Positions 13,529 through 23,384 of a DNA stretch of 64,000 nt are shown one piece after another (position 1 is the stretch's first letter; each line of letters opens with the position of its first letter). The position numbers and the translations under genes are program-made. The notes below the pieces were generated by a model, which was not told the origin of the DNA, did no database searches, and saw only the letters and a program-made list of their open reading frames with translations. Source of the DNA: an uncultured SAR116 cluster alpha proteobacterium (GTDB taxonomy: Bacteria > Pseudomonadota > Alphaproteobacteria > Puniceispirillales > Marisalimonadaceae); contig CACNFD010000001.1 of NCBI GenBank assembly GCA_902619615.1, positions 62,001 to 126,000 on the forward strand, read 5' to 3'.

Positions 13529-14950
13529 ATGTCAAGGCCATGTGATCTAGATGCTAATGAAGCAAGAAGGTTAATTGGAAACAAAAAACTTTCACCATTA
13601 GAGCTAACAAAGAGTTGTATTGAGCAAATAGAAAAATTAAACCCTTCTATAAATGCAGTTGTAGCAATTAATAATGCAGATGTTCTAAAACAGGCAAAAA
13701 AAGCTGAAGATGATGTAATGTCTGGATCAGAACTAGGTTTACTTCATGGTTTACCCGTTGGCATAAAAGATTTAAATATTGTTAAAAATCTCCGCTCAAC
13801 ATCTGGGTCTAAAATCTATGAAAATAGAATTCCTGAAAGTGATGACACTATAGTTGAGGATATAAGAAGTGAAGGTGCAATAATTTTTTGTAAGACAAAC
13901 ACACCTGAATTTGGTGCAGGTGGTAATACAAAAAATTTTGTTTATGGTGCTACTTCTAATCCATTTGATCTAACAAAAACTCCTGCAGGTTCTTCTGGTG
14001 GAAGCGCTGCAGCTTTAGCCTGTAACATGATGCCATTGGCTAATGGTAGTGATTATGGAGGAAGCCTCAGGACCCCTGCTGGGTTTTGTGGTGTTAATGG
14101 TTTTAGACCTTCTCCGGGTTTGGTACCAGCAACTGAAGCTGCTGTAGGTTTGAACCCTTTTTCAGTTCAAGGCCCAATGGGCAGAAGTGTGTCGGACACT
14201 TATTTACTATTACAAGCTCAAGCAAATTTAAATAGAATGGATCCGTTCTCAAGTTTTGACAGTATTTCAATGCCTCAAGAATTAATTGGGGCAGACCTGT
14301 CAAATATAAAAATGGCATACTCGGCTGATCTTGGATGTGCTCCAGTAGACAATGAGATTGCATCAATTTTTCTTGATAAGGTAAGTACTTTTAAAAGTAA
14401 TTTTCGAAAGTCAGAGCAAGCTGAACCAGATTTTTTAGATGTACATAATTGCTTTGAAGTCATACGAGGATTTAACTATGTTGCATCACATAAAGAAAGA
14501 TTTGATAATTCAAAAGATTTGTTGGGGCCAAATGTAATTGATAATGTTGAAAGAGGATTAAAGTACTCTCTTTCAGATGTATCATGGGCTCACGTCATGC
14601 AAACAAAAATTTACAAAAACTTTCGTAATTTTTTTAATGAATATGATGTTCTGATTTGTCCTGCTGCATCAGTTTCTCCATATCCGCATGAACAATTATT
14701 TGTTGATGAAATTAATGGAGAGAAAATGCCAACTTATATGAGGTGGTTATCACTTAGCTATGCAACTACAATGGCAATCCCTTGTGTTTGGGCATTGCCA
14801 TGTGGATTAGATCATCAACAAATGCCCTTCGGAATTCAATTAATTGCGCCCGCTGGAAAAGATATAGAATTATCTGAGATTGCAAAAAGTTTGGAGTCAA
14901 TTTTAATTAAAAATGAAGCTACTAAAAGACCAGTTCCACAAATTGTTTAA
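13529..14950 (+). CDS. amidase-signature family hydrolase
   Basis: This second amidase-signature enzyme hydrolyses an unknown amide. Counting from the ATG at 13529, the triad is Lys80 (LPVGIKDL), Ser155/156 (AGSSGGSA) and nucleophile Ser179 (DYGGSLR). The Tyr replaces the common Thr before GGS. The frame opens earlier at GTG 13499, but AAGAGGAG at 13516-13523 sits correctly before the ATG, so the 473-residue form is chosen. The protein ends 9 bases before the metallo-beta-lactamase gene, so the two are likely co-transcribed. It is divergent from the irr-like gene. No Gat partners are nearby. Confidence 0.85.
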   Translation: MSRPCDLDANEARRLIGNKKLSPLELTKSCIEQIEKLNPSINAVVAINNADVLKQAKKAEDDVMSGSELGLLHGLPVGIKDLNIVKNLRSTSGSKIYENRIPESDDTIVEDIRSEGAIIFCKTNTPEFGAGGNTKNFVYGATSNPFDLTKTPAGSSGGSAAALACNMMPLANGSDYGGSLRTPAGFCGVNGFRPSPGLVPATEAAVGLNPFSVQGPMGRSVSDTYLLLQAQANLNRMDPFSSFDSISMPQELIGADLSNIKMAYSADLGCAPVDNEIASIFLDKVSTFKSNFRKSEQAEPDFLDVHNCFEVIRGFNYVASHKERFDNSKDLLGPNVIDNVERGLKYSLSDVSWAHVMQTKIYKNFRNFFNEYDVLICPAASVSPYPHEQLFVDEINGEKMPTYMRWLSLSYATTMAIPCVWALPCGLDHQQMPFGIQLIAPAGKDIELSEIAKSLESILIKNEATKRPVPQIV

Positions 14951-14959
14951 GGTTTAAAA

Positions 14960-15853
14960 ATGATTGAGACAAGATTAGATAAAAATTTCAAAATTAAAGG
15001 TTTTTTTGATGAGGAAACATCCACTATCAGTTATGTCGTTTATGACATGACCTCAAAAAAATGTGCCGTAATAGATAGTGTTTTAGATTTTGATTTTTCA
15101 TCAGGTACAATAGATTATCATAATGCAGAAAAAATTATTTCTTTTATTGAAAAGATGAAATTAGATCTTGAGTGGCTTATCGAAACACACGTTCACGCAG
15201 ATCACTTGTCTGCATCTCCCTATATCCAGAAAAAACTAGGTGGAAAAATTGGTATATCTGAAAAAATCTCCGATATACAAAATATTTTTGGCAAAACATT
15301 TAATGCTGGGACTGAATTTCAAAGGGATGGTAGTCAGTTTGATAGATTATTTAAAGATAATGATGAATACAAAATTGGAAGTACAAAATGTAAAGTAATC
15401 AATACACCAGGCCATACACCAGCTTGTACCGCACATGTGATTGGAAATTCTATTTTTGTAGGAGACACCTTATTTATGCCAGATCTTGGTAGTGCCAGAG
15501 CTGATTTTCCTGGTGGGGACGCTCGTGAACTTTATAGATCGATTCAAAAAATATTGAGCTATCCAGACGATACCTTAATTTTTGTTTGCCATGATTATCC
15601 ACCGACTTCACGAAAAGTTGAGTGGGTTACAACGGTAGGTGAGCAGAAAAAAAAGAATATTCATGTAAAGACTTCAATTGGAGAAGATGAGTTTGTTAAA
15701 GTAAGAGAGGCAAGAGACAAAACATTAAATATGCCTAAACTCATAATACCATCAATTCAAGTAAATATGAGAGCTGGTAATCTACCGCCCGCAGAGGACA
15801 GTGGAGATGTCTTTATCAAGGTGCCAATTAATAGCATGAAAAATTTAGTCTAA
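14960..15853 (+). CDS. metallo-beta-lactamase-fold hydrolase, ETHE1/Blh-like
   Basis: The 297-residue protein has the metallo-beta-lactamase fold. Metal ligands are seen in THVHADH (H77, H79, D81, H82), PGHTPAC (H152), GDTLF (D169) and CHDY (H211). The segment GDTLFMPDLGSARADFPGGD and the tail with SIQVNMRAG place it with ETHE1/Blh-like proteins. Known members oxidise glutathione persulfide to sulfite and thiosulfate with a mononuclear iron. That role is inferred from family and not proven here. It follows the amidase by 9 bases and its end overlaps the convergent aminotransferase gene by 9 bases. Confidence 0.8.
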   Translation: MIETRLDKNFKIKGFFDEETSTISYVVYDMTSKKCAVIDSVLDFDFSSGTIDYHNAEKIISFIEKMKLDLEWLIETHVHADHLSASPYIQKKLGGKIGISEKISDIQNIFGKTFNAGTEFQRDGSQFDRLFKDNDEYKIGSTKCKVINTPGHTPACTAHVIGNSIFVGDTLFMPDLGSARADFPGGDARELYRSIQKILSYPDDTLIFVCHDYPPTSRKVEWVTTVGEQKKKNIHVKTSIGEDEFVKVREARDKTLNMPKLIIPSIQVNMRAGNLPPAEDSGDVFIKVPINSMKNLV

Positions 15854-17158
15854 TTCTTTTAAAACAGATTGAACAATTTCAAAAATTTTGTCTATATCAT
15901 GATTTTCTGCAATTAAAGGGGGAGAAAATGCAAGTGTATCTCCTGTCACTCTTAGCATTAAACCCTTATGCCAAGCTTTTTTCATAGCTTCATATCCTCT
16001 AGCGCCTACAGCTCCTGGCCTTGGAGCAACTTCTATTGCAGCTACTAAACCTAAATTTCTTATATCAACTACATTTTTATCATTTTTAAGCTGGTGAACG
16101 ATATTCTCTAAATATTTAGCTGTTTTACCAGCCTTATTGAACAAGTCCTCATCTCTATAAATATCTAGTGCAGCAAGACCAGCGGCAGATGCAATAGGAT
16201 GTCCTGAATATGTATATCCATGAAAAAGTTCTATGGGCATATCTGCTTCGTCCATCATGGTATCATATATTTCTTTAGACACTACAGCAGCACCCATAGG
16301 AATAATTCCATTAGTGATTGCCTTCGCACACGAAATAATATCAGGAGTAACGCCAAAATACTCAGAAGCTGTTGCTTTTCCAAGGCGCCCAAAACCAGTT
16401 ATAACTTCATCAAAAATTAATAAAATATCGTGTTTATCACATATTTCTCTTAGTCTTTTTAAATAATTTTTTGGAGGCGGTAAAACTCCAGTAGAACCTG
16501 CTACAGGCTCAACAATCACAGAAGCAATATTGGATGCATCATGAAGTGCAATAACGTCTTCTAATGTATCTGCCAAATAGTCACCATGTTCAGGTGAACC
16601 TTTAGAAAATCTATTCTTTTCTGGAAGAAATGTATGGGATATATGATCTACGCCCGTTAGCAATGATCCAAAATATTGTCTGTTTCTTGGCATTCCACCA
16701 ACTGAAATTCCACCAAATCCGACGCCATGGTAGCCTCTTTCACGACCAATTAATCTTGTCTTAGTTCCTTTACCTCTAGCACGATGATAAGCTAAAGCTA
16801 TTTTAAGAGTACTATCAACAGCTTCAGAACCAGAATTTGTAAAAAAAACATGGTCTAAACCTTTTGGAAATATATCAGCGACACGACTTGCAAGTTCAAA
16901 AGATTTTGGATGACCATATTGAAAACTTGGAGCAAAATCCAAAGTTGCTGCTTGCTCAGAAATAGCAGATGTTATTTCTGGTCTATTATGTCCTGCATTA
17001 ACACACCATAATCCGGCTGCACTATCTAAAATATCTTGCCCAGTTTCACTTTTGTAATACATACCATCAGCTGCAACAACCATTCTGGGATCTTTCTTGA
17101 AATCCCTATTAGCCGTAAATGGCATCCAGTAAGATTCTAAATTATTTAATCTTTTCAT
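15845..17158 (-). CDS. class III omega-aminotransferase (beta-alanine:pyruvate type)
   Basis: This PLP-dependent class III aminotransferase moves an omega-amino group, probably from beta-alanine or a similar amine, to pyruvate. The start LESYWMPFTANR, the segment DSAAGLWCVNAGH and DFAPSFQYGHP match omega-amino acid:pyruvate transaminases. The PLP site is complete: D250 in FDEVITGFGR and the Schiff-base K279 in SCAKAITNG. The 437-residue length is normal. CGGAG lies before the ATG. The gene stands alone on the minus strand, 88 bases after the CoA-transferase gene, with a TTGAC/GTCAA inverted repeat (17205-17230) in the gap. Taurine or GABA use is possible. Confidence 0.85.
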   Translation of the reverse strand: MKRLNNLESYWMPFTANRDFKKDPRMVVAADGMYYKSETGQDILDSAAGLWCVNAGHNRPEITSAISEQAATLDFAPSFQYGHPKSFELASRVADIFPKGLDHVFFTNSGSEAVDSTLKIALAYHRARGKGTKTRLIGRERGYHGVGFGGISVGGMPRNRQYFGSLLTGVDHISHTFLPEKNRFSKGSPEHGDYLADTLEDVIALHDASNIASVIVEPVAGSTGVLPPPKNYLKRLREICDKHDILLIFDEVITGFGRLGKATASEYFGVTPDIISCAKAITNGIIPMGAAVVSKEIYDTMMDEADMPIELFHGYTYSGHPIASAAGLAALDIYRDEDLFNKAGKTAKYLENIVHQLKNDKNVVDIRNLGLVAAIEVAPRPGAVGARGYEAMKKAWHKGLMLRVTGDTLAFSPPLIAENHDIDKIFEIVQSVLKELD

Positions 17159-17246
17159 TATAAATCTCCGAGAGCTAAATCTTACAACTCGCTATTTAAC
17201 TATTTTGACAACATGTATTAATAACGTCAAGTTAATGATTTTTTAA

Positions 17247-18374
17247 TTAGAAAAATTGATCATTAATATCTCCAAGACTTGGAGCAGAAGCTCTTTTTTG
17301 GTCTTTTCTAAATTGCATATCTACAGGTATAGGAAGAGCAGGGATTTCTTCACCTAAATTATTTATGATTTTTTTTTCAAAAATCTTTCTAACTTTAAAG
17401 TGGTTGTCATTGATTGCTTCTTCAATTGATTTAACAATTGAGCAGCAACAATCTGCTTTGTTAAATACATCAAGCCAGTAATTTTTTTCTTTTTGTCCAA
17501 TAATTTTTCTAATTTCTTTAATGACCTTTTCTTGATCATTCTGCGTTTTAATAAATTTTTTTGGGAGTTCTATTGCCTCACAAAACTTATTCCAAAATCT
17601 ATCCTCTAAAGGCGCTGCAGCTACATAACTTCCATCACTTGTTTTGTAGATATTATATCTAGGAGAACCTCCTGATAAAACTCCATCACTATTGCCTGGC
17701 CATTTGTTATGGGCAAACCCAGAACCTAAACCCCAAAACATAAAAGGAAAAAGATTTTCTGTCATAGATAGATCTATATATGAGCCTTCTTTATTTAAGT
17801 CCCTTTTTCTTAATGCTAATAAGATATTAATTACAGCCGGATAAGATCCGCCCGCTATATCTGCTACAAGTGCTGGCGGTACGACGGTATCATTTTCTCT
17901 ACCCATACTTATACTCAGAAGACCTGCATTACTTATATAGTTAAGATCATGGCCGGCAACCATACTTTTTGGTCCATATTGACCATAACCTGTGATAGAG
18001 ACATAAATTATGTCTTGGTTAATTTTTTTTATACTTTCGTAATCTAATCCCAGTCTTTTCATTACGCCAGGCCTGAATTGTTCAATTATAATGTCAGCTT
18101 CTTTTAAAATTGGTATCAAGATTTTAAGATTTTTAGGATCTTTTAAATCAAGTGATAAACTTTTTTTACCTCTATTAAGCAAAGAAAAAGATACACTTTG
18201 TTCACCCCATTGAGGATTAGACAATCTTATTTCATCACCAACACCAGGTTTTTCAATTTTAATTACCTCTGCTCCTGTTTCTGATAGAAACAAGCTTGCA
18301 AGTGGTCCAGGTAAGAGAGTTGAAAAATCTATTACTTTTATGCCCTCTAAGGATCCTTTTAATACTTCTTTCAT
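17247..18374 (-). CDS. CaiB/BaiF family (class III) CoA-transferase
   Basis: Class III CoA-transferases move CoA between carboxylic acids through an aspartyl-CoA intermediate. The 375-residue protein starts with the family pattern LEGIKVIDFSTLLPGPLAS, and the candidate catalytic Asp is in ALVADIAGG. The SITGYGQYGP segment and C-terminal PSLGD are also typical. An alpha-methylacyl-CoA racemase role is possible in this family, since the N-terminus resembles that branch. It follows the FAH-family gene by 21 bases on the minus strand, so the pair probably works together on one carboxylic acid. Confidence 0.85.
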   Translation of the reverse strand: MKEVLKGSLEGIKVIDFSTLLPGPLASLFLSETGAEVIKIEKPGVGDEIRLSNPQWGEQSVSFSLLNRGKKSLSLDLKDPKNLKILIPILKEADIIIEQFRPGVMKRLGLDYESIKKINQDIIYVSITGYGQYGPKSMVAGHDLNYISNAGLLSISMGRENDTVVPPALVADIAGGSYPAVINILLALRKRDLNKEGSYIDLSMTENLFPFMFWGLGSGFAHNKWPGNSDGVLSGGSPRYNIYKTSDGSYVAAAPLEDRFWNKFCEAIELPKKFIKTQNDQEKVIKEIRKIIGQKEKNYWLDVFNKADCCCSIVKSIEEAINDNHFKVRKIFEKKIINNLGEEIPALPIPVDMQFRKDQKRASAPSLGDINDQFF

Positions 18375-18395
18375 AATGAATTCCTAAAATTTAAT

Positions 18396-19529
18396 TTATA
18401 TCAAACCTCTTTGACTTAAATTTTTAATCATTGAAGATATGCCAAACTCCCACTGTGGACAAGCTGTGGATAAATTCACATAATTTACTAATTCGCCCAA
18501 ATTAGGCTCTGAAATGGTTATCTTATCACCAATTTTATGAGTAAATCCCTCACCTACAACGTCTCTATCTTCAGTTGGGGCAAATAAGGTTCCTAAAAAT
18601 AACATAAAACCATCTGGATATTGATGATGTCTTCCAATTGTTTGATTTACCAAATCTTCTGGGTCCCTGCTTATTTCTGACATAGAGCTTGAACCATTTA
18701 ATATATATCCTTCTTGGCCTTCAACTTTTAATGTAATATGAGCTGATTTCATATCATCTAGTGAATAAGTATCATCAAAAATTCTTATAAAGGGTCCAAT
18801 TGAACAAGAGGCGTTATTGTCTTTAGCTTTGCCCAAAAGAAGAGCCGAACGCCCTTCAACATCTCTTAAGTTAACATCGTTACCAAGAGTAGCTCCTTTG
18901 ATTATGCCTTTGCTGTTAACCGCTAAAACGATTTCTGGTTCAGGATTATTCCAATTTGAAATGGGATTTAGACCTACTTCTGATCCAAAACCAACTGATG
19001 ATAAAGTCTGAGCTTTAGTAAAAACTTCAGCATCTTTACCAATTCCAACTTCTAAGTATTGTGACCATAAACCTTCTTTAATAAGTGCATTTTTAACTTC
19101 AATAGCTTTTTCTGACCCAGGAATAATATTTTGCAGACTGTCACCAATCAATGCACCAATATGATTTCTAAGACTTTCTGCTTTTTTAGGATCACCTGCT
19201 GCTCTTTCTTCAATTACTCTTTCAACCATTGATTTAGCAAATGTTACACCGCATGCTTTAATTGCTTGAAAATCACAGGGAGCAAGTAGGTGATATTCTG
19301 AATTTTTTTTAAAGCTTAATTCAAACAATTCTTCAACTGAAATTAATTTTATACCTTGAACGTTATTTAAATATTTTTTTATATCTTCTAATTCAAGCAA
19401 ATCTCTTATAGTAGGGATATCTTTAGATGTAATGTCATATACATTTCCATCTTTTATTCTAATTAAACATGGTCCATTTTTCGAATTGTCCCATATTCGT
19501 CCAATAAAACATCCCTTTGAGTAATCCAT
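18396..19529 (-). CDS. fumarylacetoacetate hydrolase (FAH) family enzyme
   Basis: This 377-residue protein has the FAH fold in its C-terminal two-thirds. The metal ligands appear as NNPEPEIVLAV and GNDVNLRDVEG, and GKAKDNNASCSIGPF and PDGFMLFLGTLFAPT are characteristic of a long FAH subgroup. FAH-fold enzymes cleave or dehydrate beta-keto or 2-keto acids, including sugar-acid intermediates such as 2-keto-3-deoxy acids. The N-terminal 90 residues are a separate small domain. It is the first gene of a two-gene unit with the CoA-transferase. The exact substrate is unknown. Confidence 0.8.
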   Translation of the reverse strand: MDYSKGCFIGRIWDNSKNGPCLIRIKDGNVYDITSKDIPTIRDLLELEDIKKYLNNVQGIKLISVEELFELSFKKNSEYHLLAPCDFQAIKACGVTFAKSMVERVIEERAAGDPKKAESLRNHIGALIGDSLQNIIPGSEKAIEVKNALIKEGLWSQYLEVGIGKDAEVFTKAQTLSSVGFGSEVGLNPISNWNNPEPEIVLAVNSKGIIKGATLGNDVNLRDVEGRSALLLGKAKDNNASCSIGPFIRIFDDTYSLDDMKSAHITLKVEGQEGYILNGSSSMSEISRDPEDLVNQTIGRHHQYPDGFMLFLGTLFAPTEDRDVVGEGFTHKIGDKITISEPNLGELVNYVNLSTACPQWEFGISSMIKNLSQRGLI

Positions 19530-19633
19530 TCAGCTCTCCTTAAAAAACTACTGATGATAATATAAATGAAAATTTGAATATTTAAATTTAATTATATAAT
19601 GTTTAATTTTATTTACTTTTAAGAGGTGTTGTA

Positions 19634-20011
19634 ATGAGTGCTTTTTTTGAATTAAGAATTTATCAAATTGCTCCTGGAAAAATGAATGAATGGGTTTCGT
19701 TTATGGAGAAAACTATAATGCCTTTTCAAGTAGAAAAAGGTATGGTTATACATGGCAGTTTTGTAATGGATAGTTCAGACCAATTCGCTTTAGAAAATGG
19801 TGAACGTGTAATGAATTCTGAACAAAAAGGAAATACATATGTCTGGATTAGAAGATTTGAAAATCAAGATGAAAAAGTAAAACTTTACAAGGCTGTTTAT
19901 GAAAGCAAAGAGTGGTTAGAAAATATTGCTCCAACAGTCGCAAAACTTGTAGATAGAAATTCTATACTTGTTCAGAACTTAAGCTCCACTCCACTATCTG
20001 TAATGAAATAA
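19634..20011 (+). CDS. NIPSNAP family protein
   Basis: The 125-residue protein is a single NIPSNAP-type ferredoxin-like alpha+beta domain. The start FFELRIYQIAPGKMNEWVSF and the later TYVWIRRFENQDEK are family hallmarks. NIPSNAP proteins have no settled enzymatic role; in bacteria they often sit beside catabolic genes. AAGAGGTG lies well placed before the ATG. It begins a plus-strand run with a glutathione transferase (14-base gap) and a beta-hydroxyacid dehydrogenase, and is divergent from the FAH-family gene. Confidence 0.8.
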   Translation: MSAFFELRIYQIAPGKMNEWVSFMEKTIMPFQVEKGMVIHGSFVMDSSDQFALENGERVMNSEQKGNTYVWIRRFENQDEKVKLYKAVYESKEWLENIAPTVAKLVDRNSILVQNLSSTPLSVMK

Positions 20012-20025
20012 AAAGGATAAATTTT

Positions 20026-20643
20026 TTGATACAATTATTTGGTAGAAGGAATTCTATAAACGTTCAAAAGGTCTCATGGGCTCTTTGCGAATTAAATCTT
20101 GAGTTTAAATGGCATGACGAACATGGAAAGTTTGGAAAAGTTGACGTAGAAAATTATGAAAAAATAAATCCTCAACTTATCGTCCCAACTTTAGATCACA
20201 ACGGATCTATAATTAAGCAATCAAACGCAATTGTGAGATACTTATATAGAAAACACACAGATGTATATGAAATTTCTAAAGAAGAGGATATTGCAATTGC
20301 TGAGTCATGGATGGAATTTCAAACAACTGATTTGCAACTAAATATGACGCCGATATTTTGGGGATTAGTTAGAAATCCACCAGAAGATCGTGATCAAGAA
20401 CTGATTGATAAAAATATTATTTTATTAAATAAAAAGTTTGAAATTTTTGATAAATTTTTAGAAGATCATGAATATATTTTAAATAATAAATTTGGTATGT
20501 CAGATATTATAATGGGCGCTGCTTCTTATAGATACCTTTCTTTACCTATTGAACGCCCAAATCTTTTAAACTTAAAAAGTTGGTACGATAAAATAAGCAA
20601 CCGTGATTGTTTTAAAAAGAATATTTTAGGTACTTTTTCCTAG
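20026..20643 (+). CDS. glutathione S-transferase family protein
   Basis: This 205-residue cytosolic GST joins glutathione to an electrophile or uses it in isomerisation or reduction. The thioredoxin-like N-domain runs from FGRRNSINVQKVSWAL, with Ser or Asn near position 10-12 as the likely glutathione-activating residue. It continues through the cis-Pro segment LIVPTL and the gamma-glutamyl binding QSNAIVRYL. The C-terminal domain is all-helical. The start codon is TTG, chosen because AAAGGA lies 8 bases before it and the protein then begins at the first beta strand. It is the middle gene of the NIPSNAP-GST-dehydrogenase run. Confidence 0.85.
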   Translation: MIQLFGRRNSINVQKVSWALCELNLEFKWHDEHGKFGKVDVENYEKINPQLIVPTLDHNGSIIKQSNAIVRYLYRKHTDVYEISKEEDIAIAESWMEFQTTDLQLNMTPIFWGLVRNPPEDRDQELIDKNIILLNKKFEIFDKFLEDHEYILNNKFGMSDIIMGAASYRYLSLPIERPNLLNLKSWYDKISNRDCFKKNILGTFS

Positions 20644-20675
20644 ATTGAAGAACATGATCTTTAGGAGATTTTTTA

Positions 20676-21563
20676 ATGGATAAAATTGGATTTATTGGCT
20701 TAGGAAATATGGGTAGGCCACTAGCAGAAAGATTAATTAAAAAATATAAACTTTATGCTTACGACCTTAAAAAAACCAACCTTCAATATTTCACTGATAA
20801 AGGTGCTATAGCTTGTTCATCTCCTTCCGAGGTTGCATCTAAAGTTAACGAAGTCCTCTTATGTTTACCTACAAGCGCAATTGTAGAAACAGTTATTAAT
20901 GGAGATAAGGGATTGGCTACCTCAGCGAAAAGAGGTTCCTATATAATTGATATGACTACTGGAGAACCAGAAATAACAAGAAAAATATCTGATAAACTTA
21001 AAGAAAAAAATATTAATTTTTTAGATGCCCCGGTAAGTGGAGGTCCAAAAGGAGCTCATCAAGGAAATATAGCTGTTATGGTAGGTGGAACAGAAAGCCA
21101 ATTCGTTAAAATAAAACCTATAATGGATGATATTAGTTCAAATATTTTCTATGCAGGTAAAATAGGATCAGGACACTCAATTAAAGCTGGAAACAACTTA
21201 CTTAATTTGATTTGTAGGATGGCAACTTTTGAAGTTATCTCACTACTTGTTAAAGATGGTGTTGATCCAAAAAAAGCAGTTGAAATTATTCAAAAAAGCT
21301 CTGGTAGAAACTATGCTACTGAAATCACACTACCTGATAATATTCTTTCGGGTAAAATGGTTCAGGGTTTTAGTACTGGCTTAATGAAAAAAGATGCAGG
21401 AGTAGCAACTAAAATAGCTGATTCAAATAAAGTTGAAATTCCTCTAGGAAAATTGTCTCAAGAACTTTTAAAAAACACTATCGATGAATTTGGTGAAAAC
21501 GCTGATATGAGCAATGTTGCTCTTACCTATGAAAAATTAACTGGCGCTAAAATCCGTCCATAA
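20676..21563 (+). CDS. 3-hydroxyisobutyrate dehydrogenase family (beta-hydroxyacid dehydrogenase)
   Basis: The 295-residue protein is an NAD(P)-dependent beta-hydroxyacid dehydrogenase. The Rossmann motif GFIGLGNMGRPLAERL is at the N-terminus. The substrate motif DAPVSGGPKGAHQG follows, and the catalytic Lys is in IKAGNNLLN. Family members oxidise 3-hydroxyisobutyrate, tartronate semialdehyde, 2-(hydroxymethyl)glutarate and related acids; sequence alone does not choose between them. TTTAGGAG precedes the ATG. The gene closes the plus-strand run and ends 15 bases before the convergent monooxygenase gene. Confidence 0.88.
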   Translation: MDKIGFIGLGNMGRPLAERLIKKYKLYAYDLKKTNLQYFTDKGAIACSSPSEVASKVNEVLLCLPTSAIVETVINGDKGLATSAKRGSYIIDMTTGEPEITRKISDKLKEKNINFLDAPVSGGPKGAHQGNIAVMVGGTESQFVKIKPIMDDISSNIFYAGKIGSGHSIKAGNNLLNLICRMATFEVISLLVKDGVDPKKAVEIIQKSSGRNYATEITLPDNILSGKMVQGFSTGLMKKDAGVATKIADSNKVEIPLGKLSQELLKNTIDEFGENADMSNVALTYEKLTGAKIRP

Positions 21564-21578
21564 AAATTTATACTCTTA

Positions 21579-23351
21579 CTAAATAATACCATCCAGTGTT
21601 GCTTTAATTTGTAAAGCTAAAAACTTAGAAAAAATTCTGCACTGAGCTAAACTTCCTGCATGAAACCAAAGTCCTGGCTGTTTGGTTTGCATCCACATAT
21701 TTCTTAATTCTTGCCTTTCATCATCAAATCCCCAAATAGGGCCAATTTTGTCTACAACTGATTTGCCAAATAATTCATCTACAACATATTCTTGGCCTTT
21801 ATACCCAGTAGCCGTAACCATCAAATCTATATCAAGCTTTTCACCTGATTTCATTTCAATGCCAGAGGATAAAAAATTTTCAATGTTTGAAAATTGTAAA
21901 ACTTTTATATTTCCATCTGCGATTAAATCTGATGCTCCTACATTGAAATAATAACCACCACCTCTTGTTAAATATTTAAATTGCCACCCAGAGTTTTCTT
22001 CTCCATATTCAAGGTTAAAGCCAACTCTTGTAAGTTTATCCAAAAGCGGTTTATCAATTCTCTTTGTTTTTTCAGTTAATAACTGGTGTGTCTTTTTAAG
22101 TACTTGTAGAGGTGTTGAAATGGTTATTAAATCACAATCGTCAGTATTTGGACCTTCACTATATAATTGGTAAGGTAATTGTGCACTAGGTTCAACATTG
22201 ACTACCATAGATGGTGAGCGTTGTACGATATTTACATTTGCTCCATGCACATAGAGATCTTGTGCAACATCATGTGCACTTGTTCCAGTCCCGTAAACTA
22301 GAACATTTTTTCCATTATACTGTTTCCCATTATCATAATCTGCTGAATGAATAACCTCACCTTTATAATCATCTATGCCAGGTATTTTGGTGCGATTTGG
22401 AACTGAACTTACACCAATAGCCATCACAATATGCTTTGGCTTCATAATCTTAATAGAGCCATTAGATAACTTGAGTTTAACTTTCCAGTGCTTTTTGTTT
22501 TCATTATATTCCGCCCCAATGAATTTTGTATTTGTCCATGCATTTAATTCCATACTTTCAACATAATACTCAAACCAACCTGCTAACTTATCTTTTGGAA
22601 TATATGTTGGCCAAGTTGAAGGAAAAGGCATATATGGTAAATGATTAACATGTGTCTGATTATGCAATTTCAAAGAATGATATCTATTTCTCCAGTTATC
22701 TCCTATTCTTTCATTTTTATCTATAATAAGTGTGTCTATATTGTGTTGTTTGAGCCTTGCTGCAATTGAAAGACCAGCCTGCCCACCTCCAACAACAATC
22801 ACTTCTGGTTCCCTGTTTTTATAAAGCCTATCTTCATTTCTTTTATCTAACCAATTAGGTCCTTCTAGGATATTTTGATATTGTTGAATATTTTTTTTGT
22901 CAGAAGAACTTAGATCACTTAGAGCAGTCAGGAGGCTCCACGCTTTAAAATAACCCTTTCTTTCTTGATCTTCAAATAGACGAACTACTCCCTCACAATT
23001 TCCAAATTTTGTTTTGAATCTTAAAATAACTTCAATAACATTTTTCCCAGCTCTTATAACTTCTCTAGGAAGTGTTCTTTGCTGGTCAATTTGGAAACTA
23101 TTGGCGGAAACGTCCATTATTTTGTTGTAAAGATTTTCGATTACTTTTGATTTTCCCGATACAGTTTGTATCTTCCATGTAAGGGCTAAAATGTCTCTCC
23201 AATGACTATCTTCAAAAAATAGATTGGAAAGAATTTTTATAGATTCATCTTTATTTTTTTGCTGAGAAATAGCTTGATTGAAACTCTGCAACCAATTATC
23301 CACTTCACTTCTGATATTAATAATTTGGTTGTCTAACACAGCAAGCCTCAA
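21579..23351 (-). CDS. flavin-containing monooxygenase with N-terminal NTF2-like domain
   Basis: The 590-residue protein oxygenates a substrate using FAD and NAD(P)H. Residues 1-145 form an NTF2/SnoaL-like domain. FAD binding is by VVGGGQAGLSIAARL at about 186-200, and NADPH binding by YGTGTSAHDVAQDL near 350. The C-terminal WFHAGSLAQCR resembles YUC/FMO-type enzymes. The two-domain form is common in Proteobacteria and its substrate is generally unknown. The gene is divergent from a hydratase gene, and a perfect 14-base palindrome lies between the two starts. A Baeyer-Villiger reaction is not supported because the FxGxxxHxxxW fingerprint is absent. Confidence 0.85.
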   Translation of the reverse strand: MRLAVLDNQIINIRSEVDNWLQSFNQAISQQKNKDESIKILSNLFFEDSHWRDILALTWKIQTVSGKSKVIENLYNKIMDVSANSFQIDQQRTLPREVIRAGKNVIEVILRFKTKFGNCEGVVRLFEDQERKGYFKAWSLLTALSDLSSSDKKNIQQYQNILEGPNWLDKRNEDRLYKNREPEVIVVGGGQAGLSIAARLKQHNIDTLIIDKNERIGDNWRNRYHSLKLHNQTHVNHLPYMPFPSTWPTYIPKDKLAGWFEYYVESMELNAWTNTKFIGAEYNENKKHWKVKLKLSNGSIKIMKPKHIVMAIGVSSVPNRTKIPGIDDYKGEVIHSADYDNGKQYNGKNVLVYGTGTSAHDVAQDLYVHGANVNIVQRSPSMVVNVEPSAQLPYQLYSEGPNTDDCDLITISTPLQVLKKTHQLLTEKTKRIDKPLLDKLTRVGFNLEYGEENSGWQFKYLTRGGGYYFNVGASDLIADGNIKVLQFSNIENFLSSGIEMKSGEKLDIDLMVTATGYKGQEYVVDELFGKSVVDKIGPIWGFDDERQELRNMWMQTKQPGLWFHAGSLAQCRIFSKFLALQIKATLDGII

Positions 23352-23384
23352 TAAATTCAGTGTAATTTTAGATCTCTATAATAT

